DNA of 64,000 nt, from positions 558,001 through 622,000 of the forward strand of contig NZ_BMVE01000001.1 of the NCBI RefSeq assembly GCF_014650555.1, read 5' to 3'. The stretch comes from Streptomyces goshikiensis (GTDB taxonomy: Bacteria; Actinomycetota; Actinomycetes; Streptomycetales; Streptomycetaceae). The notes under the pieces were generated by a model that saw only the letters and a list, made by a program, of their open reading frames with translations, did no database searches and was not told where the DNA came from. The first letter of the stretch is position 1. Every line of letters starts with the position of its first letter. Both the position numbers and the translations under genes were made by a program. This document shows positions 25,266 through 34,022 of this stretch, piece by piece.

Positions 25266-26444
25266 CTAGTAGACCGGCTTCTCGGGTTCGATCTGGTGGA
25301 CCCAGCCGATGACGCCGCCACCGACGTGCACCGCGTCCGCGAAGCCCGCGGACTTCAGGACGGCGAGAACTTCCGCACTGCGGACACCCGTCTTGCAGTG
25401 CAAGACGATGCGCTTGTCCTGCGGCAGGTCCTGGAGGGCCGTGCCCATCAGGAACTCGCCCTTGGGGATCAGCTTCGCACCGGGGATCGAGACGATCTCG
25501 TACTCGTTGACCTCGCGGACGTCGATGATCTCGATCGGCTCGTCACCGTCGATCCACTCCTTGAGCTGCTTCGGAGTGATCGTGGAGCCGGCGGCCGCCT
25601 CCTGGGCCTCCTCCGACACGACGCCGCAGAAGGCCTCGTAGTCGATGAGCTCGGTGACGGTCGCGTTCGGGCCGCAGACCGCGCAGTCGGGGTCCTTGCG
25701 GACCTTGACCTGGCGGTACTGCATCTCCAGGGCGTCGTAGATCATCAGACGGCCGACCAGCGGCTCGCCGACGCCGGTGAGGACCTTGATGGCCTCGGTG
25801 ACCTGGATGGACCCGATGGACGCGCAGAGCACGCCCAGCACGCCGCCCTCGGCGCAGCTCGGGACCATGCCCGGCGGCGGCGGCTCCGGGTACAGGCAGC
25901 GGTAGCACGGCCCGTGCTCGGACCAGAAGACCGAGGCCTGGCCGTCGAAGCGGTAGATCGAACCCCACACGTACGGCTTGTTCAGCAGTACGCAGGCGTC
26001 GTTGACGAGGTAGCGCGTGGCGAAGTTGTCCGTGCCGTCGACGATGAGGTCGTACTGGCTGAAGATCTCCATCACGTTCTCGGCTTCGAGCCGCTCTTCG
26101 TGAAGGACCACGTTGACGTACGGGTTGATGCCCAGCACGCTGTCACGGGCCGACTCGGCCTTGGAACGGCCGATGTCCGCCTGGCTGTGGATGATCTGGC
26201 GCTGCAGGTTCGACTCGTCGACCTCGTCGAACTCCACGATGCCCAGCGTGCCGACGCCGGCCGCGGCCAGGTACATGAGGGCGGGCGAGCCGAGGCCGCC
26301 CGCGCCCACGGCCAGCACCTTGGCGTTCTTCAGGCGCTTCTGACCGTCCATCCCGACATCCGGGATGATCAGGTGGCGGGAGTACCGACGGACCTCGTCA
26401 ACGGTGAGCTCAGCAGCCGGCTCGACCAGGGGTGGCAGCGACAC
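25266..26444 (-). CDS. moeZ: Adenylyltransferase/sulfurtransferase MoeZ
   Basis: A 392-residue fusion of a MoeB/ThiF-type E1 domain and a C-terminal rhodanese. The nucleotide loop GAGGLG is near residues 47-52, structural zinc cysteines are in CYRC and CAVC, and the rhodanese catalytic loop is HCKTGVRS near residue 345. MoeZ adenylates and then thiocarboxylates sulfur-carrier proteins (MoaD, CysO, ThiS and secondary-metabolite carriers), so one enzyme supplies several pathways. GTG at 26444 has GGAG five bases upstream. A sigma-R-type promoter precedes it. In mycobacteria MoeZ lies in the same block. Confidence 0.97.
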   Translation of the reverse strand: MSLPPLVEPAAELTVDEVRRYSRHLIIPDVGMDGQKRLKNAKVLAVGAGGLGSPALMYLAAAGVGTLGIVEFDEVDESNLQRQIIHSQADIGRSKAESARDSVLGINPYVNVVLHEERLEAENVMEIFSQYDLIVDGTDNFATRYLVNDACVLLNKPYVWGSIYRFDGQASVFWSEHGPCYRCLYPEPPPPGMVPSCAEGGVLGVLCASIGSIQVTEAIKVLTGVGEPLVGRLMIYDALEMQYRQVKVRKDPDCAVCGPNATVTELIDYEAFCGVVSEEAQEAAAGSTITPKQLKEWIDGDEPIEIIDVREVNEYEIVSIPGAKLIPKGEFLMGTALQDLPQDKRIVLHCKTGVRSAEVLAVLKSAGFADAVHVGGGVIGWVHQIEPEKPVY

Positions 26445-26488
26445 GGGGACTCCGTAGATTGCTATGTCTGAACGGTTGTTCTTCCCGT

Positions 26489-26514
26489 AACACTGCCACG
26501 CCCCTCTTCATTCC
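26489..26514 (-). promoter_or_regulatory. Sigma-R-type promoter of moeZ
   Basis: On the transcript strand GGAAT (26514-26510), an 18-bp spacer and GTT (26491-26489) match the SigR consensus exactly. The -35 overlaps the stop codon of the upstream gene; the -10 is 45 bp from the moeZ start. Sulfur-transfer genes are known SigR targets in Streptomyces. Confidence 0.75.
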
Positions 26515-27260
26515 GAGACACCCAGTCCGATGCGTGAGACGATTTCGTCCCAGTACGCGGGCATCGAGGCCCATGGGTCCCGGTCCCCGGCGCCCCTGCG
26601 GTCGGTGAACCAGACGGTGCCGGCGCCCTGCCAGCGCGCGATCCGGACGGCCTCCTCCAGATGCGTGCGCGGCACCCCGTGCACCAGGTGGCAGAACCGC
26701 TCCGGCGGGTGCTCGGAGGTCCATTCGGCCACCTGCGACCAGCGGTAGTCGGCCCACGCCCCGGAGAAGGTCACCAGCTGGTCGGCCGCGTCCGCATAGC
26801 CCGCGTACGGGTGGGTGCCGTGCCCGAGGACGATCCGGAGCCCGTCGCCGAGCCCCCGCAGGGTGTCCACGACCCGGCGCACCGCTTCGAGTTCCCCCCG
26901 GTCGGCCGGGGCGTCGGCGAGGTAGAACCCGCCCACCCGGTACCAGTCCCGGAAGCGGTGGGCGTCGGAGACCAGCTCCCCGAAGGAGCGCTTCCCGTTC
27001 CGCATCGCGAGGTGGCCGAGTACGGTCCCGCCGGCCTCCCGGAGCCTGGCCGCCGCCTCCGTGCAGTGCGGGTCGGGCCGGCCGCCCGGCCCGTCCGTCA
27101 CGTTGAGCACGGCCCAGTGCAGCGGGGTCCCGGGCCGGGTCAGCTCGGCCCATTCCACCGGGGCGAGCAGCGGGTGCGCGTACCCGGGGATCCCGAAGCC
27201 CATGCCGCCGGCCCGGGCGCCCGGCAGCCGGGCCCCCGGCGGGGTGGTCAGATGCGGCAC
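26508..27260 (-). CDS. Spherulation-specific family 4 protein (TIM-barrel-like)
   Basis: A 250-residue protein of the Spherulin4 family: GFGIPGYAHPLL at the N-terminus, VLNVTDGPG, VLGHLAMRNG and FYLADAPAD. The family resembles glycoside hydrolases of polysaccharide loci and often accompanies exopolysaccharide genes. No signal peptide is evident, so this member is probably cytoplasmic. GTG at 27260 has GGAGG four bases upstream and overlaps the epimerase stop by 13 bp, showing coupling. It is the last gene of the surface-polysaccharide-like cluster. Confidence 0.87.
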   Translation of the reverse strand: MPHLTTPPGARLPGARAGGMGFGIPGYAHPLLAPVEWAELTRPGTPLHWAVLNVTDGPGGRPDPHCTEAAARLREAGGTVLGHLAMRNGKRSFGELVSDAHRFRDWYRVGGFYLADAPADRGELEAVRRVVDTLRGLGDGLRIVLGHGTHPYAGYADAADQLVTFSGAWADYRWSQVAEWTSEHPPERFCHLVHGVPRTHLEEAVRIARWQGAGTVWFTDRRGAGDRDPWASMPAYWDEIVSRIGLGVSE

Positions 27261-28309
27261 GCCGCCTCCATCCAGATGTCCGCGAGGGACTCCTCCAGGT
27301 TGATCCGGGGCCGCCAGCCGAGCCGGTCGCGGGCCGTGCGCACGTCGGCCTGCTGCCAGGCGCCGCAGCCGTCCGGGTAGGGGTACGGGGGCGGCAGCGC
27401 GCCCGCGAGCTGCTCGGGCGTCGCCTCGGACCGCGGGGAGCCGATCGCGGCCAGGCCGGCCTGCCGCCCCGGGTGGCCGTGGCCCGCGCCGAGGCCGTGT
27501 CCGGGACCGTGACCGGGACCGTGTCCGGCGCCGTGCTGCCGGTCCCCCGCGTTCGGTACGTCGAGCTCGTACAGCGAGCCTCCGTACCCGGCGACCCTGG
27601 CGAGCACGGCCGCCGCGTCCCGGAGCCGGACCGCGCGGCCGGTGCCGATGTTCACGACGCCCTGGGCCGCGGAGAGCGAGGCGGCGTGCACGGCCCGCGC
27701 CACGTCCCGTACGTCCACGAAGTCGCGCTGCACGCCGAGCCCGCTCAGCTTGAGCTCGCCGTCCCCTGCCTGCATCGCCCGCCGCATGGCCTCGGCGAGC
27801 CGGCCGAGCGGGGACCCGGCCGGGGTGCCGGGTCCGACGGGCGAGAAGACCCGCAGGACGACCGCGTCCAGCCCGGACCCGAGGACCAGCTCCGTGGCGG
27901 CGAGCTTGCTGACGCCGTACGGCCCGCCGGGTCTCGGCACGGCGTCCTCGGCCGTGGACGAACCGGGCTGGCTGGGCCCGTACTCGGCGGCGCAGCCGAG
28001 CTGGACGAGCCGGGCCCCGCAGCCGCTGCGGCGCAGCGACTCGCAGATGGTGGCGACGGCGACGGTGTTGTGCCGGGTCAGCTCCCGGGCGCCGCCGCGG
28101 GTGGCGCCGGCGCAGTTGATGACGACGCCCGGGTGGACGGCGTCGAGGAACCGGGTGAGCGCGCCGGGGCTCCCGGTGGCGAGGTCGAAGCGGACGTCCG
28201 CGTCGTCACCGCGGCCGAGCGCGGTGAGCTGGACGGCGGGGTCGGCGAGCAGCCGGTCGGCGACGTAGCGTCCGAGGTATCCGTTGGCTCCGATCAGCAG
28301 CACCCTCAT
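27248..28309 (-). CDS. NAD-dependent epimerase/dehydratase (extended SDR)
   Basis: A 353-residue extended short-chain dehydrogenase. The NAD-binding motif GANGYLG is at residues 7-13, the catalytic YGVSK in the middle, and an RDFVDVRDVARA substrate-domain motif follows. It probably converts a nucleotide sugar for the cluster; the sugar cannot be inferred. About residues 256-283 hold a His/Gly-rich insertion of repeated GHGP units not usual in the family. ATG at 28309. A 151-bp gap separates it from the preceding membrane-protein gene. Confidence 0.9.
   Translation of the reverse strand: MRVLLIGANGYLGRYVADRLLADPAVQLTALGRGDDADVRFDLATGSPGALTRFLDAVHPGVVINCAGATRGGARELTRHNTVAVATICESLRRSGCGARLVQLGCAAEYGPSQPGSSTAEDAVPRPGGPYGVSKLAATELVLGSGLDAVVLRVFSPVGPGTPAGSPLGRLAEAMRRAMQAGDGELKLSGLGVQRDFVDVRDVARAVHAASLSAAQGVVNIGTGRAVRLRDAAAVLARVAGYGGSLYELDVPNAGDRQHGAGHGPGHGPGHGLGAGHGHPGRQAGLAAIGSPRSEATPEQLAGALPPPYPYPDGCGAWQQADVRTARDRLGWRPRINLEESLADIWMEAACRI
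27460..27540 (-). repeat. His/Gly repeat insertion in epimerase
   Basis: Short tandem DNA repeats of the type CCGTGTCCGGGA encode GHGPGHGP-like residues inside the epimerase C-terminal half. Confidence 0.7.
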
Positions 28310-28460
28310 CGCGCGGCCCCTTGGTTGGTTGGCTGGCCGGTCATCCTGTTTCTCCTTGGTCGGTGGGAAGGGGGTACGGGGCTTCGGCGTCGGCTCCGAA
28401 GGACGGGTGGCGAAAAGACGGGGAACAGAAGGGGACAGAGGGACAGAGGGGTTACGGGTG

Positions 28461-29363
28461 TCAGGGCCGGTCGTCCCCGACGGGTGCGTGCGCCGACGCG
28501 CGGGACAGCGCGAGGACGGCGAGTACGAGGAGCCCCGCGGCGGCGGCGGCCGCGGCCGCCGGGACCAGCGCGAGGGCCAGCGCGGCGGCGACGGGCCTGC
28601 GGTGGGCGCCGCGGGCTCCGTGGCTGAGCAGCAGCCGGGTCAGGAACAGCAGCACCGCGAGCGGTACGGCCTCGGCGAGCGGCGCCCCGGCGAGCGCGGC
28701 CGCCCCCGCGGCGGCCGCGGTGAACAGGGTGAGCGCCCCGAGGAACAGCGGCCTCGCCCCGGCGGCGAACTCCTCCAGGGCCCGGCTCCCGGCGAGCCTG
28801 CGCCGGGCCAGGGCCGCGTATCCGGCGGCGGCCAGGTACCCGGGCAGGACGGCCAGGGCGAGGGCGACGGCGAGGACGGCGCCGTGCCGGTACGTGGCCC
28901 AGCCGACGGCGAGCGCCGCGAGCAGGTGCGCGAGCCCGGGGAACCGCCCCCCGGCGGTCCGGCCGGGCCACACCAGGGCGGCGGCCACCGCCGCGACCGC
29001 GACGGGCCCGGCCCACGCCACCCCGGCGGCGCTCGCGCCGAGGGCGAGGGCCCCGGGCAGCAGGGCGTACCCGAGGCGGCGCATTGCCGGCGGGGCCGCG
29101 GTACGGGCCGGCCGGGCGGGGCCCGGCGGGGCGTCCCCGCGGGGGGTCCGCGCGTACAGCTCCTCGGCGAGGGAGAAGACGTCCCGGTGCCGGAACCGCG
29201 CGGCGGTGCGGTCGGTGAGGCCGTGCGCCTCCAGGCCGGCGGCGATCTCCAGCGGGTCAACGGCCCGCTCGCAGAGCGCCCGGTGCCGGTGCAGCAGTGC
29301 TTTGACGGGGTCCCCGGCGGGCCGCCGCCGGGGGGTCACGGGTACCGCTTCCTCGACGCTCAT
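28461..29363 (-). CDS. Polytopic membrane protein of glycosyltransferase cluster
   Basis: A 300-residue protein with a soluble N-terminal region of about 90 residues, then about six very hydrophobic Ala/Leu-rich segments. ATG at 29363 overlaps the stop of the glycosyltransferase gene (ATGA), so the two are coupled and probably act together, for example in export of the polymer made by the transferase. I recognise no named family; Streptomyces annotations usually call such proteins hypothetical integral membrane proteins. Confidence 0.8.
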   Translation of the reverse strand: MSVEEAVPVTPRRRPAGDPVKALLHRHRALCERAVDPLEIAAGLEAHGLTDRTAARFRHRDVFSLAEELYARTPRGDAPPGPARPARTAAPPAMRRLGYALLPGALALGASAAGVAWAGPVAVAAVAAALVWPGRTAGGRFPGLAHLLAALAVGWATYRHGAVLAVALALAVLPGYLAAAGYAALARRRLAGSRALEEFAAGARPLFLGALTLFTAAAAGAAALAGAPLAEAVPLAVLLFLTRLLLSHGARGAHRRPVAAALALALVPAAAAAAAAGLLVLAVLALSRASAHAPVGDDRP

Positions 29364-31216
29364 ACGGCGGCCTCCGAGCTCCGGGCGGCCCCGGCGGCGG
29401 CGTCGCCCCCGCCCGCAGCGCCGCCAACACCCCCGCCACCGGGCCGTTCGCCACCCCCGGCGCTCGCACCGGCCCGCCCGGTACCCACACCGACACCCGC
29501 ACCGGCCCGTTCGGCACCGACGTCCACACCGGCCCGCCCGGTACCCGCACCGGCCCGTTCGGCACCCGTGTCCGCATCCGCGTCCGCACCGGCCCGCCCG
29601 GTGCCCGCACGCGCGCCGCCGGCGCCCGCCGCCCCCGCAGGGTCCGGCAGCGGCGCCCATGTCGGCGTCGTCCAGTGGCCCGGGACCCGCGCCTCGGGCG
29701 GCTGGGCGAACGGGACGTCCCCGTCCGGCCGGGCGGGGCCCCGGGCCAGCAGCTGGAGGTAGATCTCCCGGAAGGCGGCCACGTTCTGCTCGACGGTGAA
29801 CAGCTCCAGCGCCCGCGCCCGCGCGGCCGCACCCAGCCGCCGCGCCCGGTCCGGGTCGCGCAGCAGCGACAGGCAGGCGTCGGCCAGCGCCCGGGGGTTG
29901 CGCGGCGGCACCACGAGCCCGGTCCCGCCGATCACCTCGCAGACCGCTCCCGCGTCGGTGGACACGGTGGCCCGGCCGCAGAACATGGCCTCGGCCAGGG
30001 TGATCGGGAAGCCCTCGACGACGGAGGACAGCACGACCACCCGCCCGGCCCCGTACGCATCGGCCGACGAGGGCACCTCGGGGCCGCCGATCTCCTCGAA
30101 GGTGACGGGGTTCTCCCCCGCCGTGACCGCGTCGGCGGCCTCGTCCGGGAAGAGCTGCGCGGCCAGCGACCGGCAGTCGGCGAGGTAGTCGGGCGCCGCG
30201 CCGGTCGCGAAGATCCGCAGCCGGGTGCCCGGTTCGGCCCGCCGCACCTCGGCGAACGCGTGCAGCAGGGCGATGAGGTCCTTGGCGGGCTCCACCCGGC
30301 CGACCCACACCAGCGTGTCCGGGTCCCCGCAGTCGCCGGCCTCCCCGACGGTGGCGAATCGGTCCGCCTCCATCCCCGGGTGGACGGTCCGCAGCCGGTC
30401 CCGGCGGGCGCCGCAGCGCTCCTGCCAGCGGCGGGCGTGGGCGTTGCCGGGGGTCAGGAAGTCGGCCTCGGCGTAGATCTCGCCGGCGAGCCGGGTGTGG
30501 AAGGCGGCGAGCAGGGCGTGCACGGCGGGCCGCCGGCTCCCGTCGGAGTGCTCCAGGTAGTGGGCGCGCAGCCGGACCCCGTACTCGGTGACGAGCAGCG
30601 GCACCCCGAAGAAGCGTTTGGCCAGCAGCCCGGGGAGGGCCGCGACCCCGCCGGCGGCCGCGTGGCAGACGTCCACCGCGCCGAGCTCCTCGTACCAGTC
30701 GAGGGACAGCGGCCGCAGCGCGCGCTCCAGTTCGTCGACGAACTCCAGCAGGTCCGGCACCTGCGCGGTCCCTACGGCGCGGCTCGCGCCCGGCGCCCGG
30801 CAGGCCGACTCCACGGCCCGCACGGCGGTCTCGGAGCGCAGCGCCGCGTACAGCCCGCCCTGTTCCCGGGCGAGTTCGGCCAGTCCGTACAGTCCGGCGG
30901 CGAAGGGCTCGGCCTCGGCCGCGCAGATCCCGCGGACCAGTTCCCGGAAGCGTTCGGCGAAGCGGCGGCGCTCGCGCCAGTTGTAGCTGCGGCCGTCGTC
31001 GGCGGGGGCCCACAGCGGGGCGGTCCAGACGCGCGTGACGTGCTCCGGCAGGAGGACCCGGCCGTGTTCCTCCTGCTCGGCGCTGCGGCTCAGCGCGTAG
31101 AGCTCGAACTCGTGCTGCGGGAGCCCGCGCACCAGCCGGTCACACCACAGCCTCGCCTCTCCCGTCGCATACGGATAACCACCTTCGGTGAGCAGTCCGA
31201 TCCGCACGAGTGGCAC
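29360..31216 (-). CDS. GT4-family glycosyltransferase with DUF3492 (PelF-like)
   Basis: A 618-residue cytoplasmic glycosyltransferase. A DUF3492 N-terminal half (RIGLLTEGGYPY; VCHAAAGGVAALPGLLAKR) is followed by a GT4 domain with GRVEPAKD and the nucleotide-sugar binding SSVVEGFPITLAEAM...STDAGAV. This matches PelF-type enzymes of exopolysaccharide synthesis. GTG at 31216 has GGGAG seven bases upstream; 31207 and an upstream start at 31276 are alternatives. The last 95 residues are a repetitive Gly/Ala/Arg/Asp tail. It begins the cluster with the membrane protein, epimerase and Spherulin4. Confidence 0.9.
   Translation of the reverse strand: MPLVRIGLLTEGGYPYATGEARLWCDRLVRGLPQHEFELYALSRSAEQEEHGRVLLPEHVTRVWTAPLWAPADDGRSYNWRERRRFAERFRELVRGICAAEAEPFAAGLYGLAELAREQGGLYAALRSETAVRAVESACRAPGASRAVGTAQVPDLLEFVDELERALRPLSLDWYEELGAVDVCHAAAGGVAALPGLLAKRFFGVPLLVTEYGVRLRAHYLEHSDGSRRPAVHALLAAFHTRLAGEIYAEADFLTPGNAHARRWQERCGARRDRLRTVHPGMEADRFATVGEAGDCGDPDTLVWVGRVEPAKDLIALLHAFAEVRRAEPGTRLRIFATGAAPDYLADCRSLAAQLFPDEAADAVTAGENPVTFEEIGGPEVPSSADAYGAGRVVVLSSVVEGFPITLAEAMFCGRATVSTDAGAVCEVIGGTGLVVPPRNPRALADACLSLLRDPDRARRLGAAARARALELFTVEQNVAAFREIYLQLLARGPARPDGDVPFAQPPEARVPGHWTTPTWAPLPDPAGAAGAGGARAGTGRAGADADADTGAERAGAGTGRAGVDVGAERAGAGVGVGTGRAGASAGGGERPGGGGVGGAAGGGDAAAGAARSSEAAV
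29440..29640 (-). repeat. Repetitive Gly/Ala/Arg tail of glycosyltransferase
   Basis: Imperfect repeats of GGCCCGCCCGGTACC and GGCCCGTTCGGCACC encode GTGRAGA and GAERAGA units in the C-terminal tail. Probably disordered and length-variable. Confidence 0.75.
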
Positions 31217-31290
31217 CCCCGATCTCCCGTCCAGGCGGTCGTCGTCGGTCCGGCGACCCGCCGCGGAAGAACTCAAGCGGATATGCCGAA

Positions 31291-31318
31291 GGCGCGACGG
31301 ACGGTTGTCCGTCGCGCC
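31291..31318 (-). terminator. Terminator of the oligopeptide ABC operon
   Basis: A perfect 12-bp stem (GGCGCGACGGAC with its complement) and 4-nt loop, 54 bp past the last stop of the ABC operon, followed by TT on the transcript. Confidence 0.8.
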
Positions 31319-31371
31319 ACCGGAAGGGGTGAAGAGTCGTAACTTTCCCGTACGGTTCGCGTTCGAGCGCG

Positions 31372-33036
31372 CTAGGAAGGGCCTACGGCCCTGTGGCGGC
31401 GGGCGGCGGCGAGTTCCGGGTCGAGGACCGGTACCGCGTCCAGCAGCTGCCGGGTGTAGGGGTGCGCCGGCCGGTCGTACACCTCGTCCACCGGGCCCTC
31501 CTCGACGATCTCGCCGCTGCGCATGACGGCGACCCGGTCGCTGACCTGCCGGACCACGGCGAGGTCGTGCGCGATGAAGACGAGCGCGATGCCGAGCTCC
31601 TGCTGGAGCTCCGCCAGCAGGGCGGTGACCTGCGCCTGCGTGGTGACGTCGAGGGCGGAGACGGGTTCGTCGCAGACGATCAGCCGGGGCCGGGGCGCCA
31701 GGGCGCGGGCGATGCCGACGCGCTGGCGCTGGCCGCCGCTGAACTCGTGCGGGTAGCGGTCGTAGTGCCCGGGCTCCAGTCCGACGCGTTCGAGGAGCGC
31801 CAGGGCGCGGGCCCGTATGGCCGCCTCGTCGCGTTCCCCGGCGGCGCGCAGCGGGTCGGCGATGGACTCGCCGACCGAGCGGCGCGGGTTGAGGGAGGAC
31901 ACCGGGTCCTGGAACACCATCTGGACCCCGGCCGGGATGCCGCGGGCTTCGTCGCCGGCGTGGCGGACCCGTCCGGAGCTGGGTTCCAGCAGCCCGACGA
32001 GCATCCGGCCGAGGGTGCTCTTGCCGCTGCCGCTCTCGCCGACGACGCCGAGGGTCTCGCCCGCGCGGACGGCGAGCGAGACGCCGCCGACGGCGGTGAC
32101 CCGGCGCTTGCCGCGCCCGAACTCCCGCCGCAGCCCGAGCGCCTCGACGACGGGCACCTCCGCCCCGTCCCCACCCGCCACCCCGGCCACCCCGGCGGCC
32201 GTCGTGGCCGTCTCCCGGGACGGGCGGGGCTTTCGCGGTGCGTCCAGCCGGGGTACGGCCGCCAGCAGGGCCCGGGTGTACGGGTCCGCCGGGCCGGCCA
32301 GTACCTCCGCCACCGGTCCCCGCTCCACCGCGTGGCCGTCCCGCATGACGAGCAGCTCGTCCACGCTCTCCGCCGCCACGCCCACGTCGTGCGTGACGAG
32401 CAGCAGCCCGAGCCCCTCCTCCCGGCGCAGCCCGTGCAGCAGGTCCAGGATCTGCGCCTGCACGGTGACGTCCAGCGCGGTGGTCGGCTCGTCGGCGATG
32501 AGCAGCCGCGGTTCGCAGACCAGGGCCATGGCGATCAGCGCCCGCTGGCGCATGCCGCCGCTGAACTCGTGCGGCCGCGCGCGGGAGCGGCGGACGGCGT
32601 CGGGGATGCCGACGCGGTCCAGGACGCTCACGGCGCGGGCGCGGGCGGCCCGCCGGGAGACGGCCGCGTGGACCCGGTACACCTCGGCGATCTGGTCGCC
32701 CACGGCGTAGTACGGGTCGAGGGAGCTGAGCGGGTCCTGGAAGACCATCGCGGCGGTGGCGCCGCGCAGCCGCCGCAGCTCGGCGGCGGAGGCGCCGCCG
32801 ACGTCGGTGCCGGCCACGCGTACGGTGCCGCCGAGCCGGGTGCCGGTGCCCCGGTGCAGGCCCAGCAGGGCGGCGGCCACGGTGGACTTGCCGCTCCCGG
32901 ACTCGCCGACGATGCCCAGGGCGTGCCCCGGACCCATCGTGAAGGAGACGCCGTCCACGGCCCGTACGTACGCGCCGGGGCCCCCGACCGGGAAGTCGAC
33001 GACGAGGTCGCGCACGTCCACGAGGAGGTCGCTCAT
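31372..33036 (-). CDS. Fused ABC transporter ATPase (DppD-DppF type)
   Basis: A 554-residue protein with two complete ABC domains. Each has Walker A GESGSGKST, an ABC signature (EFSGGMRQR, EFSGGQRQR) and Walker B (LLIADEPTTALD, LIVCDEPVSALD). Oligopeptide importers usually use two separate ATPases (DppD and DppF); here they are one chain. ATG at 33036 overlaps the permease stop (ATGA). It energises uptake through the two permeases encoded upstream. Confidence 0.95.
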   Translation of the reverse strand: MSDLLVDVRDLVVDFPVGGPGAYVRAVDGVSFTMGPGHALGIVGESGSGKSTVAAALLGLHRGTGTRLGGTVRVAGTDVGGASAAELRRLRGATAAMVFQDPLSSLDPYYAVGDQIAEVYRVHAAVSRRAARARAVSVLDRVGIPDAVRRSRARPHEFSGGMRQRALIAMALVCEPRLLIADEPTTALDVTVQAQILDLLHGLRREEGLGLLLVTHDVGVAAESVDELLVMRDGHAVERGPVAEVLAGPADPYTRALLAAVPRLDAPRKPRPSRETATTAAGVAGVAGGDGAEVPVVEALGLRREFGRGKRRVTAVGGVSLAVRAGETLGVVGESGSGKSTLGRMLVGLLEPSSGRVRHAGDEARGIPAGVQMVFQDPVSSLNPRRSVGESIADPLRAAGERDEAAIRARALALLERVGLEPGHYDRYPHEFSGGQRQRVGIARALAPRPRLIVCDEPVSALDVTTQAQVTALLAELQQELGIALVFIAHDLAVVRQVSDRVAVMRSGEIVEEGPVDEVYDRPAHPYTRQLLDAVPVLDPELAAARRHRAVGPS

Positions 33037-34022
33037 GACAGGGTCACCCTTCGGTCGGCGACGGCGTACAGCAGGTCGGCGACGGCTCCGGCGATCACGA
33101 CGGCCGTGCCGATGGCCAGGACGACTCCGACGACGACGGGCAGGTCAACGACCCGGACCCCGTCGATGAGGGTCTTGCCGAGGCCGGGGATGCCGAACAG
33201 GGACTCGGTCAGCACGGCGCCTCCGATCATCGTCCCGAAGTCCACGGCGCTGAGGGCGATCACGGGCGCGACGGCGCCGCGCACCGCGTGCCGGGTGACC
33301 AGGGCCCGCTCCCCCACCCCGTAGGCGCGGAAGGTGCGGATGTGGTCCTCGGCCAGCGTCTCCAGGGTGGAACTGCGCGTGATGCGGGCGTACTTGGCGC
33401 TTTCGAAGACACCGAGGGTGATCCAGGGCAGCAGCAGGTTCCACGCCCACTGCTCGGCGTCCTCGCCGAACGGCACGTAGGTCGGGAAGGGGAGCCACTG
33501 GAGGTAGGCGCAGACGGCCATGAGGAGCAGCAGCCCGAGGATGAAGACGGGGGTGCCGGTGGCGGCGAGGGTGAGCACGGTCAGGACCCGCTCGGTGGCC
33601 CCGCCTCGGCGCAGCGCGGACAGCAGTCCGGTGCCCACGCCGACGACGAGCCAGATCACCAGCGCGCCGAGCGCCAGCGAGAAGGTGGCGGGCAGCCGCT
33701 CCAGGAGCAGCTCGGTGACCTGCCGGTCGTTCTGGTACGAGAATCCGAGGCAGGGCGCGTCGCAGTGCAGCACGGCGGCGCCGCCGGAGTAGTCGCGGCC
33801 GGCCAGCAGTCCCTGGAGGAAGTGCAGGTACTGCACGACGACGGAGTCGTTCAGTCCGAGCTGCTCGCGCACCTGGGCGATCTGCGCCGGGTTGCAGCGT
33901 TCCCCGCAGGCGAGGCGGGCGGGGTCGCCGGGGGCGACGTAGAAGAGGGCGTAGACGGCGAGGGAGAGGACGAGCAGGACCAGCAGGGCCCCGCCGAGCC
34001 GTCCGAGCACGAAGCGGGTCAC
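33033..34022 (-). CDS. Oligopeptide ABC permease, DppB-like
   Basis: A 329-residue inner-membrane permease with about six spans. The N-terminal signature FYVAPGDPARLACG and the cytoplasmic EAA-like loop (DHIRTFRAYGVGERALVTRHA) are typical of DppB/OppB. GTG at 34022 overlaps the preceding stop (GTGA). Two cysteines in the first periplasmic loop (ACGERC) are an unusual addition and could form a disulfide. Confidence 0.94.
   Translation of the reverse strand: MTRFVLGRLGGALLVLLVLSLAVYALFYVAPGDPARLACGERCNPAQIAQVREQLGLNDSVVVQYLHFLQGLLAGRDYSGGAAVLHCDAPCLGFSYQNDRQVTELLLERLPATFSLALGALVIWLVVGVGTGLLSALRRGGATERVLTVLTLAATGTPVFILGLLLLMAVCAYLQWLPFPTYVPFGEDAEQWAWNLLLPWITLGVFESAKYARITRSSTLETLAEDHIRTFRAYGVGERALVTRHAVRGAVAPVIALSAVDFGTMIGGAVLTESLFGIPGLGKTLIDGVRVVDLPVVVGVVLAIGTAVVIAGAVADLLYAVADRRVTLS

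Noticed and set aside
27640..29840. Plus-strand frames opposite the glycosyltransferase cluster
   Set aside because: Pro/Arg/Gly-rich shadows without RBS; the minus-strand genes have clear families.
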